From positions 31,995,944-32,059,943 of the forward strand of contig JASWHV010000019.1 in the NCBI GenBank assembly GCA_030760725.1: a stretch of 64,000 bases of DNA, in the 5' to 3' direction. The DNA is from Neostapfia colusana (taxonomy: Eukaryota; Streptophyta; Magnoliopsida; Poales; Poaceae). Shown one piece after another: positions 20,820-33,246 of the stretch; the first letter of the stretch is position 1; every line of letters begins with the position of its first letter. A program made the translations under genes and the position numbers. The notes beneath the pieces are model-generated. The model saw only the letters and a program-made list of their open reading frames with translations. It was not told the origin of the DNA and did no database searches.

Positions 20820-22423
20820 TCACTCAGTTCTTTCCGATCAACCACAGCCTTCCGAGCTCGGCTGCTCGAGCTATCCATAGCAAAGAGTAGTGCCTGGACG
20901 TGCTCTAGCACCCTCCAAAGTTCCTCCAAGGTTTACCAATCAGAGCTGCTCGTAAAACATAGATTGGCGACAAAGCTTTGAGGTGCACCGGACCTCGCCG
21001 TTTTGGCTCACCGTCGACAGCCTCATCCGGCCACCCTCTCCTCCGACTTCCTACACAAGAAAGGTGCGTCGGTATCCTGGATGGTGTATCCGCTAGCCGT
21101 ATAGAAAATGATCTATCGAGTAGCTTGAATTTTATTCTTTCGCGAACCCTAGTGTAGAAGAACAAGGCTCGTTTCATATCCAAATTCGGGTTGCACAATC
21201 AACCACGCCTCGAGCTCACGTGCACATAGCGTCTGCACTCTCTAGCACCCGTCCTCGACAAAGAACCGAGGAAAACCATCAAGGGTTGGCCTTGTTCTAG
21301 TCGATTTTCGCGCCGCCATGGGAAAACGCATCGGCTCACCGTTGAACCCTAGTTTGCCGGCCGTTTCATCGAGTTAGGCATCTCGTTCTTGCTCCTACAT
21401 CTTCCACTGGTGCTCTAGAGCCCGAGAACCGATCATTTGGTGGAGGAATGAGGGTTCCCGACCTCACTGGAGGTCAAAACCCTGCTGTCACCGGTGCGAG
21501 GTGGTTTCCGGTGAGCTATGGCCGCCGGCAACCTTCCCAGAGTGTTCAGCACGGTCAATAATGAAGGAGCGGCCAGTTCGGGCCCGGGAGATGGCTGGGA
21601 AAGCCATTCCCACCAACCTCGCCGGAGCAGCGCCGCGGGCTCCTCTATTTGGCGCGAGGAAGAAGAGAGAGCTGACGGGTGGGTCCCACAGACAGAATTT
21701 AAATATTTCCAGATTTTACTAATACAGTTCAAACTTTGGAGACCCATAACTTTGTGTAGAAAACTCCAAAAAGGGTGGGACCAATTTTATTGGAATCCTT
21801 AGGAGGAGTACTTCGCAGAGGAACAATTTGCTTGCTATGAAAATGCCCAGAATTTCTGTAGGATTGTTTTTAGTAAATCCTTTAGGGATTTATTACAGGA
21901 GCAATTCTTTATGAAATATTCCCAAATTTGGGAAGCAAATCCTTTTCATAGTAACTGATCTCCAGTAAAAATTTGGGCTTCATTGGGGTTCATTTACTAG
22001 GCTAAATTGCCTTCCAAAGTTCAGCCTTTCTTTGGAAATTCAAATTTAAACAGAAACTTTTCAGAACTCCTATCCAACTTCGAAAATTCATATCTCTCTG
22101 TTGGTAGCTCTAAAAATGGTGGAACAAATTTGGTTATCAACATGGAGACTTACCCTAATCAGATCATCCAGTTTTAGCTATGTCAAAGCTCCTGATTTGG
22201 GCTCAAAAATTTAGAGAAGCCTTGTACTTGTAGGAATTTTGGAGACTACATTATGCATGGACAATTCTCCAAATTTTGCTCAGATCATCCTTATAGAGTC
22301 TAGTAACCACTGTAAAAATCCCAAAGCCAATTAAGGATCCTAAATAGCAGTAGCTATGAATAGAAGTTCAATTCTTATAAGTGCTTAATACTTACACATA
22401 TATTTTGTTACATTTCATAATAG

Positions 22424-23679
22424 TGACCGAAGTTGAGGACACACCGGAGCCCTCGGATGTCCTCCCACCAGAAGCTGACTTCCCATTTAACTCGCAACCA
22501 GGCAAGCCCCGGTTTGCACTTAAGTACCTTTTATAAAGTTTTTCATTTGTATCACTTATGTCTAGGTTGGAATGTATGCATTATAGTTAGGGTGATTGAA
22601 ACCCCACTTGCATAGCCTTTTTAACTCCTATAAAGGGTTGGGTAGTTTACAAACTCGACGAGTAGAGAATGCCATGCTAATGTTTAGGATCTCGGTAGAA
22701 GTCGAGTGGTTGGAAGCTACTCGCGAGATAGTACTTAACACACGGGATGAGAAGAGGTAGAAAATGGCTAGAATTGTGAAAATGAGACCCAGCAGGGGGG
22801 GTAGGATGCAGTGAGAAGAGGTCTCACGTGCGTAGCCCTGTTGGCGTCGGTTGAGGACCGTTCGTGTGCGGCCCTGCTGGACAAGTATCGAACAGTACCA
22901 GATGCATACGGGCATATGGGAACCAGGAAACCGATGTAATTGGTTAACCTGGGTGCCGAGGCTTACCCAACCGTAAATAGGAGTGGGTTGAGGGTAGCAA
23001 GGTGTAAATCTGCCGGTGGGCACAGTCACGCTCCACGCGGGGACCTCCTGCCCATTACGGATGGACCGGTTCGACATTTGGGTTGCCTTTGAAAGGTTGT
23101 CGCATACAACAGAGTAGGAAGGGGTGTGGAATCACACTTCTGAAAGTGGGTGTATGTGACGTGTTATCCGGGTGTGTCTTGATTGCAATCACCATCCCTC
23201 GCGGTTATTTGAGTACCCGCTTGTTCACTGTGCTGTGAAGTAGTAAGAAGTGAAATATGCCAACTGAAAATGCTGCATTGAATTATTAATGTCTTGAAAC
23301 CTTGTATGCTGTAGTTATAGAGCTAACTAAGTTTATATTCCACTTTGGGCATCACCACATCAGGGTAAAGCGTTTCTTGTTTGATTGTGGACTTCTGATG
23401 TGAGGGCTGCCTAAGGCTCAATAAACTGTTGCTATAAAACTGAAAGTAAGGATCAACATGTAGGCGTGTCTTTATTGCAAAGTCCTTTTCCTATCTTACA
23501 CATCCTTGCATGTAGAGTTCCATGCCTAGGGTTGACGGTTAAGACTTGCTGAGCCATCGTGCTCACGGTTGCAATATTTGGAGCTGTGTGCAGGTGAGAG
23601 TTATGAGGAAGGTTCCGAGGACGAGGCGATGCCCCCGTCGGCATACACGGCCGAGCTGGAGCCCTGCATGCCGCCGTGA
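22424..23679 (+). CDS. Putative spliced acidic ORF in LTR D
   Basis: Exon 1 is 22424-22501 (VTEVEDTPEPSDVLPPEAD...), after an AATAG acceptor, with donor CCAG|GCAAGCC. Exon 2 is 23594-23679, after GTGTGCAG, reading GESYEEGSEDEAMPP and ending ELEPCMPP-stop. The exons join in phase 1 with no stop. DNA identity with LTR A is low in these exons, yet the frame, phase, acidity and C-terminal EPC.PP pattern are kept. This is the cleanest copy of the family in the window. Confidence 0.5.
23550..23565 (+). other. Conserved LTR hairpin (D)
   Basis: TGAGC-CATCGT-GCTCA within ACTTGCTGAGC...GCTCACGGTTGC, about 28 bp before the exon 2 acceptor. Confidence 0.6.
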
Positions 23680-23933
23680 ATCTCCGGTTCCATGCTGCTA
23701 GTGTGTAGCGTCCCCGGGCTGGACGGCTGCACTTTTACATAGTTAGGATGAGAGGCTACTTATGTAAATTACTTCCGCTGTTAATTAAGTTTTGTAAAAG
23801 ACTTCCGCTGTTTTATATAAATAAAAAGTTGTATGTTGTTCTTTAATCTTTTCGTGTGTGCTGTTGGGTGCCGCATCGCACGGCACCACCCTCTGCGACC
23901 CTGGAGTGGGTGAACCACGGGGTGGTCCCCACA

Positions 23934-24171
23934 TGGACTTCATCTCGAGTGCTCTTTAGTTATTCGACGTGAGTTGTTATAGAATTCCGCTGTAGTTACT
24001 TGATGTAAATTATTTACAAAGAAAAACTTGTAACCTTCCGCTATTGTTTTATGTAATACATTGTTCCTTATATGTGTGCTGTTGGGTGCTGCACAACATG
24101 GCACCACCCAATGCGATTCCCGGGTGAGTGCCCCGTCCCCGTGACTGAACGGGCAGCGTCGGGCCATCTCA
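23934..24171 (+). mobile_element. Second LTR tail (E-like) fused after LTR D
   Basis: The sequence from CTTCATCTCGAGTGCTC to GGGCCATCTCA matches the 3' end of LTR E, read in reverse at 35331-35570. It contains a duplicate of the TGTGTGCTGTTGGGTGC...GGCACCACCC segment that also occurs about 210 bp earlier in LTR D. LTR D thus has two consecutive LTR ends. The right end is CA at 24171, inside the gag of element H. Confidence 0.7.
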
Positions 24172-24507
24172 TTTAGTAAATTTCACTTTAGCAAAAATAT
24201 CATCAGGAGGGCGCTTATAATTGTTATAACGATCATTGTAATTGTAATTATTACCTCCCATACCTCGACGCTGAAATACACGTCGTGGATGGTCAACAAA
24301 GTTTTCCACGTCGAAAGCATCATCATCACGTGCTTCAATGGGAGGCAAATGCGCCTCCATATTATCCATCCGAACAGAACGGTCGTCAACTTGGCGAGTC
24401 AATTTCGCTAGTGTATTCTCTGTTGTCCGCATCATGTCATGAAGCTCTGTATGTGACACACAATCACTCTCCTTGTTGTTGTTCTCCTCGTCGTTGTTCC
24501 CTGACAT
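24172..24507 (-). pseudogene. Element H gag N-terminus, truncated
   Basis: The ATG at 24507 opens MSGNNDEENNNKESD. The product continues with a hydrophilic region (TELHDMMRTTENTLAKLTRQ), an Asn/Tyr-rich GGNNYNYNDRYNNYK and DDIFAKVKFTK. In gypsy gag proteins this last motif precedes the capsid-like domain. The frame is cut at 24172 by the LTR tail. The type differs from the gag of elements E and I. Confidence 0.75.
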
Positions 24508-25738
24508 GGTTAGTGGTGAAACAAAAAAAAAACAAAAAGTGTTACCCCTACCAACTAGAAAGGCTAGTGGCAATGTGGAAACGTGGCCTCTATCTCAAGC
24601 GTCTTATCAAACTCTTACATGTGTTCTTACCAACACAGCAGGTGGTGTGGACGGTGAGATAAACTAATGAAGCGTGGTGTGTTGCAAAGGTACCTGTTCT
24701 GCTCAAGAGAAAATTGGAGCTTGGATGCAAAGTATGGTGGTTAATAAGCAGAAATTGTTAACAGCTAAACAAAGTTGAATAAATATTCAATGTAGGAAAC
24801 TGTTGCTAGTTAACCAAGTATTCTAGGCCTAGCACAACAGAAAGAAGTAGTAAGGCAAAAGAAGAATGATATGAACAACAATCACAGCACCACAAGTGTA
24901 TAGACTAGGCCAATTGCTTTAAAATGTGTGCTCTTCACAATCTTTTTTTTGTTGTAATATTTTTTTATATATTTTTTTTGCTCAGGAACACAATAGGAAG
25001 CACAAAAAATTTCATCTCAATTGGACGTATTATGTGGCCTATAGAAAATCAAGAAGATTCTGTAAAATTCTTGGTGAAATTTCGGAGGCCGAAAAGGCTA
25101 TCTTCCGAGGGGACGTTAACCAATCTAATTTCGCCGAACCGGGCAAAGCGAGGGACAATCGAATGCGAAATTTTTCATAGATAAATTTAAAAAAGTTCGT
25201 CCAATTTTTAGTTCATATGCAAAAGTTACGGCCGTTTTAAGGTAATCTGTCCGAATTACAGTTTTTGGATGTTGATTCCAACTCGGTTTTAGAACAGATC
25301 TCACAAACGGATATGAAAATGATCAGAAACTTGCACAGCGTCTCATAGGGTGGTGGGTAATGAATCAAGGATGATTGACACAAAGGTTTGTCACCTAATT
25401 TAGGGCTGGTGATGCGGGAGTTCACGCAAGGCAGCTAGCTAGCGCAAACCGATGAATTTGGCGGATCGACTTGTTATTTAGGATTTGTGGAATAGGTGTC
25501 GAACAACAAGAAAACAAGGGTGAAACACAATAACTAGGACCCAAAACACAAAGCTAAACCAGAAACAATACTCGACCACACGAATGCAAACTCAACAATG
25601 CAAACTGAAAAACAAAACTGCAGGCACTATCGGCTAGGAAGCGGTAATTTTTTTTGTGGCTTTTCTGTGGACTCTAGGTATGAAAAACAAAACTAATCTA
25701 ATGGGAAACAAAGATACCTCACGGGCAACCTTGAAATA

Positions 25739-25746
25739 TGATACCA
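25739..25746 (-). other. Element H primer-binding site
   Basis: Minus-strand TGGTATCA, preceded by TTCACATCAAT. Only the first eight bases match initiator tRNA-Met; the following bases diverge. Confidence 0.55.
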
Positions 25747-25751
25747 ATTGA

Positions 25752-26340
25752 TGTGAAGGTTAGGCCCAATCTTCTGAAAAGTAGGTCGATTGAGGTGGAG
25801 AACTCGACGTTTATGATGCGCGGCACTCGAGCAGTTCGAACACCCCTGCAATCACTACATCACTGCTCCATTGGTTATCAATCGTGCAGCACACACTTAA
25901 CCTCGCCAAGAAGGCAAATCCCTGCAAGTGCAACCGAGAACACGAGCAAGAACGTAGAAGACGCGATCTGAAAATCACAAAGTCGGGGTCTAATAAAAAC
26001 CGTAGAATGGCGGCTGCTTATCTAAGAAAAACCCAGCTGTTTGTGAGGGCTGCTAGGAGTTATAAAGGAGGTGGAGGATGACCAGAGGGGTGCTGGGGTC
26101 GTGACCTAACCCTAAGACACGTACATAATGGACATGGACTCGATACAAGGCCCAATGGCCCAACTAGGTGATGCAACACCTTGACAGACTCTAAACTTTA
26201 TATTGTTTCGAAGATTGCCTTTGACTCCAAAGGAATTTTGATGTGGGGCCAGTGCCATTGGAAATATTATCCTCTCAGCTTTCCGTGCATATGTAGAACG
26301 TAAAAAATGGAGTCTGTATGCCTCCTTGGCATCCATTTTA
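25752..26340 (-). repeat. Element H 5' LTR (right end uncertain)
   Basis: On the minus strand the LTR ends CTTCACA just before the PBS. A TTTATAAC sequence (near 26060) could serve as its TATA box. I could not find a matching TG start or a target duplication, so 26340 is an estimate based on the change in sequence character. Confidence 0.45.
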
Positions 26341-27056
26341 AAATGGACTGCTCCTAGGCCAAGAGTTGGACTCGAGTTTGAGTTGGACTCGGTCTCTAGC
26401 TTCTTGTTGGCGTATTTTCTGGTCCTTCACGCCTCCAAACCCCTCTCCATGTATCTCCATGTCCTCTCCATGGTTCCTAAACATAATTAATCCATTAGGT
26501 AGCAACATATTCTACAAATTCACATATAAAGAATTGTTCAGGAACGAGCTCACCTCTAAATTCAATTGTCGTGCTCGAGCTCTAGTAATTGGACCTTGCA
26601 TGTCTACCATGGGATTGTTGTGTATATCCGTAGGAGTGATGTCCACATCACAGACTCCGAACTCGAGGAGGATACGGAGGAGCCTGAACCGGCGTCTGAT
26701 GAACAGTAGTCGTCACGGGTAGAGTAGATACCGAGGAGGGTTGAGCCTACCCCGTTGTATTTTGATGACCATGTTTGTGTCATATTGTAAATAGTAGTGT
26801 TGTCGTAGCATAAGTGACGGCGTGGTATGAAATCTTGTGGTGACCATAAGGATAGAGATGAACTGCAGGCTAGAGTTCATCATTTTGGAGTATTATTGTA
26901 ACAAATGGTCCCTAGGAGATATATTGTGAAAAAAGTTACGCTTTCTCAATATATGAGTTTGTTTACAAGATGCTCGTCGTTATTACACTTCCTACTTTTG
27001 CAATGCATCAGGTTTGCTATGGTGTCTCATGTGGAAATTTTACTGGTGGCTGCAGA
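26341..27056 (+). mobile_element. Gypsy element I, LTR tail and leader
   Basis: LTR-like sequence leading to an acidic exon: after ATCACAG at 26653 the frame is open to TAG at 26707-26709, giving DSELEEDTEEPEPASDEQ. TGGTATGAAATC at about 26831 may be a decayed primer-binding site. A short leader follows before gag at 27057. The 5' part of the LTR is missing or merged with H. Confidence 0.5.
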
Positions 27057-27545
27057 ATGACTCGCACACGTCCCACACACGAAGTCGGTGGGATGAGTCA
27101 GGGAGAAAGCTCCCAGCAGCAAGAGCGCGAGACACCGCAGCAGCAGAAACCACCGCCTCCACCTCCGATTATGTTGGCAGATGTCCTTGCTGCTATGATG
27201 AGTTTGCATGACGAGCAGACTGAGCTTCTGCGCGTGCTCGTGCAGAATACGTCGCGTCAAGGGGGACGTCAAGATGGAGGTTATCACCAGCCTCCGAATA
27301 TCTCATACTCGGATTTCTTGGTGAAGCATCCACCGGTCTTCACGGAGCCTGATGAACCCCTCGAGGTGGACAATTGGCTCCGCACTATCGAGGTGAAGTT
27401 CGGACTGCTACAATGCTCCGAAAACCAGAAGGCGCTGTACACAGCGCAACAGCTTCAAGGATCCCCCGGCGCATGGTGCGCGAACCACATCGCGTCACTA
27501 CCGGCGGGTTATGCCCTAACGTGGGTGGAATTCCAGGAGGCGTTT
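27057..27545 (+). pseudogene. Element I gag, truncated by element B
   Basis: Starts MTRTRPTHEVGG, continues with a Gln/Pro-rich stretch and the capsid-like core: PPVFTEPDEPLEVDNWLRTI, TAQQLQGSPGAWCAN, WVEFQEAF. The frame is open until the LTR of element B begins at 27546, so it looks intact up to the break. Gag of this type belongs to Tekay/Del chromoviruses and forms the particle. Confidence 0.88.
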
Positions 27546-28308
27546 TGTAAAGGACAAATTTTTGGTTTGCTAAAATGCTCCTCAACTCACACATACCTCA
27601 GCTCAAATTGTAGAAATCATTAAGACATGGTTGAAGAGCAAGTAACAACCATCAATGGAATAATTAGATGAAGAAGGCACATAATCCAAAAGTGGTATAG
27701 TTCCAACATGTTATCTTTAGAGGCTGATCTCACTATTAAGTACTAAACATTCTTAGGAATGCTCATGCCAAGTTTCATGCAAATCCAAACATGTTTGGAG
27801 TACTTTTGGATACAATTATTAAAAGGGATAGTTTGAATTCGGATTCAGATTCAAACTACTTTCATCATGTGAAGCCAAAAGATTTCTTTATATTTAAACT
27901 CAGCATATTTTTCTGAGTTACTCCACCAATTTTCATCTCAATTGGAGTTGATCTTGACGGTAACTAAATTTGCACTAATCCAAAACTGAAATTGAATTTC
28001 AAATTCATGTGTGAATCAAATTTAGCAAAAACCAGCCTCCAATCTGAGGAATTCAAATCCCCAAATGTCCATTGTTGAATTCTAGCAAATTACAGGGCAT
28101 TAGGGTCCAAAGTAATTAAGCACAGTGTCTGGATGAGTATTAGGGGCTGAGGGACCCACATGTCAGCCACTCGGGTGTTCTCACTCGTTCAGTGGGAGCG
28201 GGCGCTGGTGCTTCGCGTCGATCTCCACCGAGGGGGCGCCGGCCAGCTCCTGCTTTGGCTGAGGGCGTGGTTCAACAGATGTTGCGCCCTTTTTTCTCCT
28301 CCTCTAGC

Positions 28309-28315
28309 TATAAAA
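28309..28315 (+). promoter_or_regulatory. LTR B TATA box
   Basis: TATAAAA in AGCTATAAAATGGG, at the end of a GC-rich block, about 760 bp into the LTR. Transcription would start near 28340, making everything downstream (both acidic exons) part of the transcribed R-U5 region. Confidence 0.6.
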
Positions 28316-29866
28316 TGGGCAGCCACCACCGGCAGGCGTCTTCTTCTCCCGTTTCTGAAATCCTCGCACACCCCACTCAAACGCCGCCGCTGTGAACTGC
28401 CCAATCCCGACTGTCTACGATCTCGACACCAACAGCAAAATTGTGAGCCAGCTCCTTCATGATCTCACCGTGCAAACTGTTCCTCGGTTCATCCCTCCTA
28501 TGCTATGAATTTCAGAGTTTACTTCTGGGAGCTCATTTCGGGAGCCGACTAGGTTCAGGAGTAATTCAACGTGATCATTCGCGTGTTAGGCCAAACAGGA
28601 TTTCGAATTAGGTTCTAGATGTTCTTGTTCCCCTCCTCGATCAAAAGCCGACAAGAAAACCCCACCAGAACCCTAGAACCGACAACGAGCAATTCGGCGG
28701 AAGGGGGTGTCACCGGTGTGGTCTGGTTTCCCATGCTTTCAGGTTCAAACCGAGTCAATGCCGAACTTCCCGTAGTTGCACTGGTCGTGGTGACATGGTT
28801 AGCACACAAAGTGGGTGACAGCAACGTTGGGAACACGTCGCCGATGGCTCAGCAGCAAAGCTCTCATCACCGGCGAGCTACGGTTGTTTACCGTGGTGGC
28901 ACCGTGCCTGTCGTGTTCAGCGTCGAAAGTTAGGCGGGGGCAGCGAGTTTCGCCGTCGCCGGCGAGCTATGTCGCCGGGAATGCCAACCTCGCCGGAGCT
29001 CCAGAGGCCCGGGGCGGCGGCGTCGCGAGGTAGATGAAGGCGCCGGCCCCACATGTCAGCCTCAGCGAGCATGCGCGGGCACGTTTAATTATACTAAACA
29101 TGCGCGGCCCTCTGTCAGCGGCCGATTAGGCACGGAAAGAATATCTGTAGGAAAATAAATCCTAATTGAGCCCAAACTTTAGAAATTCATATCTATCTGT
29201 AGGAATGCCCAAATTTAGTCAAACAAAATTTGTTGGATTCATCTCTCTGAGTACTATCCAACAAAACAAATTTCATTCATTCAAACGCTTTCTTTTTCCA
29301 GAATTAAATCCCTGAAATTTAAAATATTAGGAATTTTAACTAGAGATCCACTTTGTGGAAAATTCTCAAATGTGGTCAGAATATTCCTTTTAATATCCTT
29401 GAGTCACGTGCCAAATTTGAGATCCATCCGAGTTCATTAAGTCCACTTAATTGTGTGATTAAGTGAACTGCCCCCTGAGAAAATAGAAAACGTATGGAAA
29501 CATTTTCTGAATTTTCTCAATTCTTCTTTAGACCATAACTTTCTCTAGGATTCCTCAATTGACATGAAACCAATTCCATTAGACTCCTTATAAATTCTAG
29601 TTTCCAGAAAGTAGAAATTTGCTTCATGCAAATCCCTAGAAATCCTTAGAAGCACTAGTAATGGATTGTGTACATTTATTTGTACAGAGCAAAATGGAGA
29701 TGTGATTCAAATGAAGCTTGGCCATTCTTCTTTCTATGTCTTAACAAGGCCACTGTAAAAATTTCATACCAAGTAGTAATGTCTAGCTCAAGTTAGAGTC
29801 TTTACATTCTCAATCAATACAATCGCATTTAAATTTGATATGCATTGTTCATTTCATTTCGTGTAG

Positions 29867-31144
29867 TCGCTGAGATCGAAGAAGCCCCGGAGATTCTGGA
29901 TTTTATCCCTCTGGAGGAGAACTTAGTCGACGACTAGCAGCAAGGAAAGCTCTGGTTTGCATTAACACTGTTTTGTAAAGTTTTCCTATCACACTTAATT
30001 TGGATTGTCTAGTAAATGAATGTGTATTAGGTCCTTAATTGAAAACCCAATTGCATGACCATGAAAACCAGGGAGTAAGTATAAGATATGATCTTCGAGT
30101 AGCCACTTCTATGCTCCAAATGGTATAGGATTCGGTACAAGTCGAATAGTCGGAACTACTCGCGTGGATAGGCTTAGGGGTACACAACTTGTGTATTGAG
30201 ATAGATCATGATCCACATGAATTGAAATTGAGACCAAGCAGAGGGTAGTAGCAGCAGGACCTTGGGGGCCTTTGAGCCATAGCTCTGCTTGTGTAGGTCG
30301 AGGACTGAGCCGTGTGCGGCCCTGTTGAACAAGCTAGAATTGTACCGAAGACATACCGGCATTATGGGAGCCGGGAAACCGATGTAATTCAGGTAGCTAG
30401 ATGTTGAGGCATTGCTTGTCGTCCAAAGGAATTGGTTGAGACCAGAAAGGTGTAAATCCGCTAGCGGGCATGTGGTTGCTCCGCGTAGGGAGCTTCTTCT
30501 TGGGAGGATAGGACCGGTTCAACACTTGGCTAACGGGTGAAAGGTTGTCTCATACGATGTCTGTGATGGTTGTTGTAGGCAACATTAAGTATGGGCGTTT
30601 GACGTGTTTTTCGGGTGAACCCTGCAGGTGTAAATCGATTATAATTGCCATCCCTCACGGTCAGTCAGTAAAACTTGTTCGTTGTAGCGTGATGTAGATT
30701 AAAGAGGATAGTGGTCATGAAAATGAAGTTGCTGTTTGAGTAAGACTTGTATTGCTAATGATGTGATTTAGAATAGAGCAAATCAAAGTTATTTTCAACC
30801 ATAGGCAGGAAACATAGGAATGATGCGTTTCTAGTTTAATTGCGGAAATTCCTATATTGCTTAGCACAAGGTTACCACTTTATATGAGACTAAAACCTGA
30901 GAATAGGATTCAAGTAATTAGGCGAGTCATTATGCAAAGTTTCTTTCTATCGTACACTTAAATTCCAGCATGCAGAGTTTCATATTCTGGCGGCATCGGG
31001 TCAGTCTTGCTGAGCCTTCGTGCTCTCTGCTTGTTGTTGAAACGTTGTGCAGGTGGGTATGAAGAGGAGCAGGCTCCCGGTGAAGACACAGGTCCCCCAG
31101 AGGGTACCACCGTCGAGTGGGAGCCATGTACGCCGCCATGCTGA
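29867..31144 (+). pseudogene. Acidic LTR ORF in LTR B (exon 1 stop, donor mutated)
   Basis: Exon 1, 29867-29944, reads VAEIEEAPEILDFIPLEE but has TAG at 29935-29937, and its donor is GAAAG instead of GCAAG. Exon 2, 31053-31144, is intact after TTGTGCAG: GGYEEEQAPGEDTGPPE..., ending EWEPCTPPC-stop. The phase-1 joint is preserved. B is therefore a decayed copy of the module in LTRs A, C and D. Confidence 0.5.
31011..31026 (+). other. Conserved LTR hairpin (B)
   Basis: TGAGC-CTTCGT-GCTCT: same position and context as in LTR A, with the closing pair lost. Confidence 0.5.
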
Positions 31145-31394
31145 GGGTTGGATGTGTATGTGCTAGTGGGAACATGTTCACGGGCTGAACTTGAACTCTT
31201 TTGCTTAGTCTACGGGAGAGTAGACTATAAACGATATTTCGTTGTAAAGTATGTTTGTAAACACATTTATCTAATCAAGTTAGCTTCCACTATTTTCATT
31301 ATAAATGTCTTCATATTTGTGTTTTCCGGTGTTGCATATTAAAACACCCCTCAGCGAGATGCTGGAATGTTGGGACCTCCGGGTCCTCACGTCG

Positions 31395-31406
31395 TGGTAT
31401 CAAAGC
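31395..31406 (+). other. Element B primer-binding site
   Basis: TGGTATCAAAGC, one base different from the initiator tRNA-Met complement, 5 bp after the LTR end. Confidence 0.8.
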
Positions 31407-32691
31407 TCTGTTGAGGTTTAGCACACTGAAAAAGACTCAATTTTTAAAAACTCGGTGAGGAACGAGTATTATCCCACATAAGGATTAGTATTAGTCTATA
31501 CAAGTGGTTTACTAACTTACTTGATATGTCGGAAACATGCATATCGGGACGTTTCATGTCCTGTGGGGTGCATGGCTGCGCTGTTCACCAGTGCATGCAA
31601 GCTAAAGGGTGGAGCCTCACAGATGGCAGGTAACCCACCCAGCTTATGTATTATCTATGACTCTTCATGTCGCTCGGAGTATGTGAGCAACGCCAGCCCA
31701 CGGCGTGCTGCGGGCAAGTAGTTGGAGACCCCATCACGTGGTTGGTAACGTGAACACGTAGCTCAAGGCGTGTTTGGCTTGAGAACGTCCGTGTGATTGA
31801 CGACATACGGGCGTATGCAACTGTTTATGGAGCCGGCTTCGGCGTGCAACTGAACCTGATGATTGTGTGGTTTTTCTGCAGGTACTCTAACCACGATTTT
31901 GTACCCGATTAGAACACGTGCATGAGAGTCGAGTAGTGCCACTGAAATAACTAGGCTGGCTAAATCCGGTATATGGTTTTCTTTGTGAGGTAACGTAGTA
32001 CCGGCATGAATATGGTGATGCTTCAACATCACAGTCTACTAAATGATAAACCTCGTTGTAAAAGATGAAATTTTTTATCCAGATAAGTAAAAAGTTGAAT
32101 AAAACTCCTCATCTTGATCAGGATTTCAAAATTAAGCAAATTTCAACTTATGTAAGATTAGGAATAGAGTCCTCGGTTTTCAGCTAAAATAATGCTGAAG
32201 TTATACAGAGTGTAGAGGGTAAGTCCTTTGGACATTGGGGTGGCATGATACATTTATAGTATGCTCTTGAAGAGTTCTACAACCTTTCTATTGACTTCCA
32301 GAGGTATTTCATCAATTAAATTGTCGAAGTATTCAGTAGAGTTGAAATTGTCCAGAAAAAAGGGCAGAGTAAAAACTCTCTGGAATTGTCGGTAAAATGA
32401 CTATAACTTCATGCATAAAAATCCAAAAATATTAAATGAGACATTTCTAAACCTTCATGAGATATGTTACAACTTTGTAACTCGAAGTTTTATTAAATTA
32501 TGTACAGAGTTAACTGAGACTGTTGGATCAAATCAGTACCTCAAAGCAGGGAGGTGCTGCCCAATTTCCTCCAGAAAGTCTGTTAACTTTGACGTCTCAT
32601 AACTTTTGAACCAGAGCAGATTTTAGGGCAAACAAATACATTCTGGAAAGCTATTGAAGTTAACTGTAACTTTGGTATTGAACTCCAGACA
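31407..32691 (+). mobile_element. Element B leader, interior truncated
   Basis: Non-coding. Nearly all of it aligns by eye with the leader of element C (59246-60525), and its first half also with the leader of E on the minus strand (for example GGTTTTTCTTTGTGAGG, ACGTAGTACC.GCATG). Alignment with C is lost just after CTCCAGA, where LTR2 begins. No ORF and no 3' LTR of B is present in the window. Confidence 0.75.
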
Positions 32692-33239
32692 TGATTGCAG
32701 CACCCTCAATTTCACTACCATGCATTGCATACATTTTTCATATAGAAAAGCATTTAAAATGAAGAATTAAAAAGAGGAATATAGAGGCAAATAAAATAAT
32801 AAAAGGAAATAGAAATGGAAAATAATGAAAATAAAAAGAAAAGGAAAAGAAATAAAAAATAAATAAAATAGCCAAATTAGGCCACCAAATTTTCCCCAAA
32901 TTCCCATCTCCCGTAATTTCCCAAATTTTCCCAATTTTCCTGATTTTCCCCAAATTCCCCTAGGGGGATTTCCCCCCACGTTTCCAATTTGGCCGCACCA
33001 AAATAGGGGGGCCTAATGGGCTCCACCCCTTGGCCGCAGCCCACTAAGGGGAGGGGGAACCCTAGCCGCCCCCAACATGTTGTATTTTTGTGGGCTTTTA
33101 TTTATCAATTAATCCCATCCATGAATGAAAATAAATAATAAAATCCCCAGACCCTAGCTCCAATTTCTTTTAAAATTAAATCTTAGCAATTGGATATTTG
33201 GGTTGCTAAAATCCTAGCGATCCTAGCCCTTTTCCCAGT

Positions 33240-33246
33240 TATAAAA
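33240..33246 (+). promoter_or_regulatory. LTR2 TATA box
   Basis: TATAAAA in CAGTTATAAAATATAACTCC, followed by a C-rich leader, about 550 bp into the LTR and 610 bp before acidic exon 1. Confidence 0.55.

Larger units (their letters stand above)
20820..23933 (+). mobile_element. LTR D, 5' truncated
   Basis: Homologous to LTR A from the GC-rich block onward (about 11000 in A), including CCCATAACTTTG...GGAAACTCC-like intron sequence and both acidic exons. It ends near 23933 (GGTGGTCCCCACA). It lacks the first kilobase or so, and no internal region follows. The left boundary with the copia remnant is approximate. Confidence 0.75.
24172..26340 (-). mobile_element. Gypsy element H, 5' portion on the minus strand
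   Basis: Reading leftward: an LTR from about 26340 to 25752, a primer-binding site, about 1.2 kb of leader, and the start of gag truncated at 24172. The right LTR boundary is not resolved. The leader (24508-25738) has no convincing gene on either strand; it includes a T-rich stretch at 24944-24985. Confidence 0.65.
27546..31389 (+). mobile_element. Element B 5' LTR
   Basis: A 3844-bp LTR from TGTAAAGG to GGTCCTCA, followed by CGTCG and a primer-binding site. It is homologous to LTRs A and C, with the same block order. It is inserted in gag of element I. A grass-promoter-like motif lies at 28151-28166 (GGGACCCACATGTCAG), and a second (CCCCACATGTCAG) at about 29047-29059. Confidence 0.88.

Noticed and set aside
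32738..32979. Phe/Ile-rich minus-strand frames in LTR2, looking like membrane segments
   Set aside because: They translate an A-rich low-complexity tract of LTR2 in the antisense direction.
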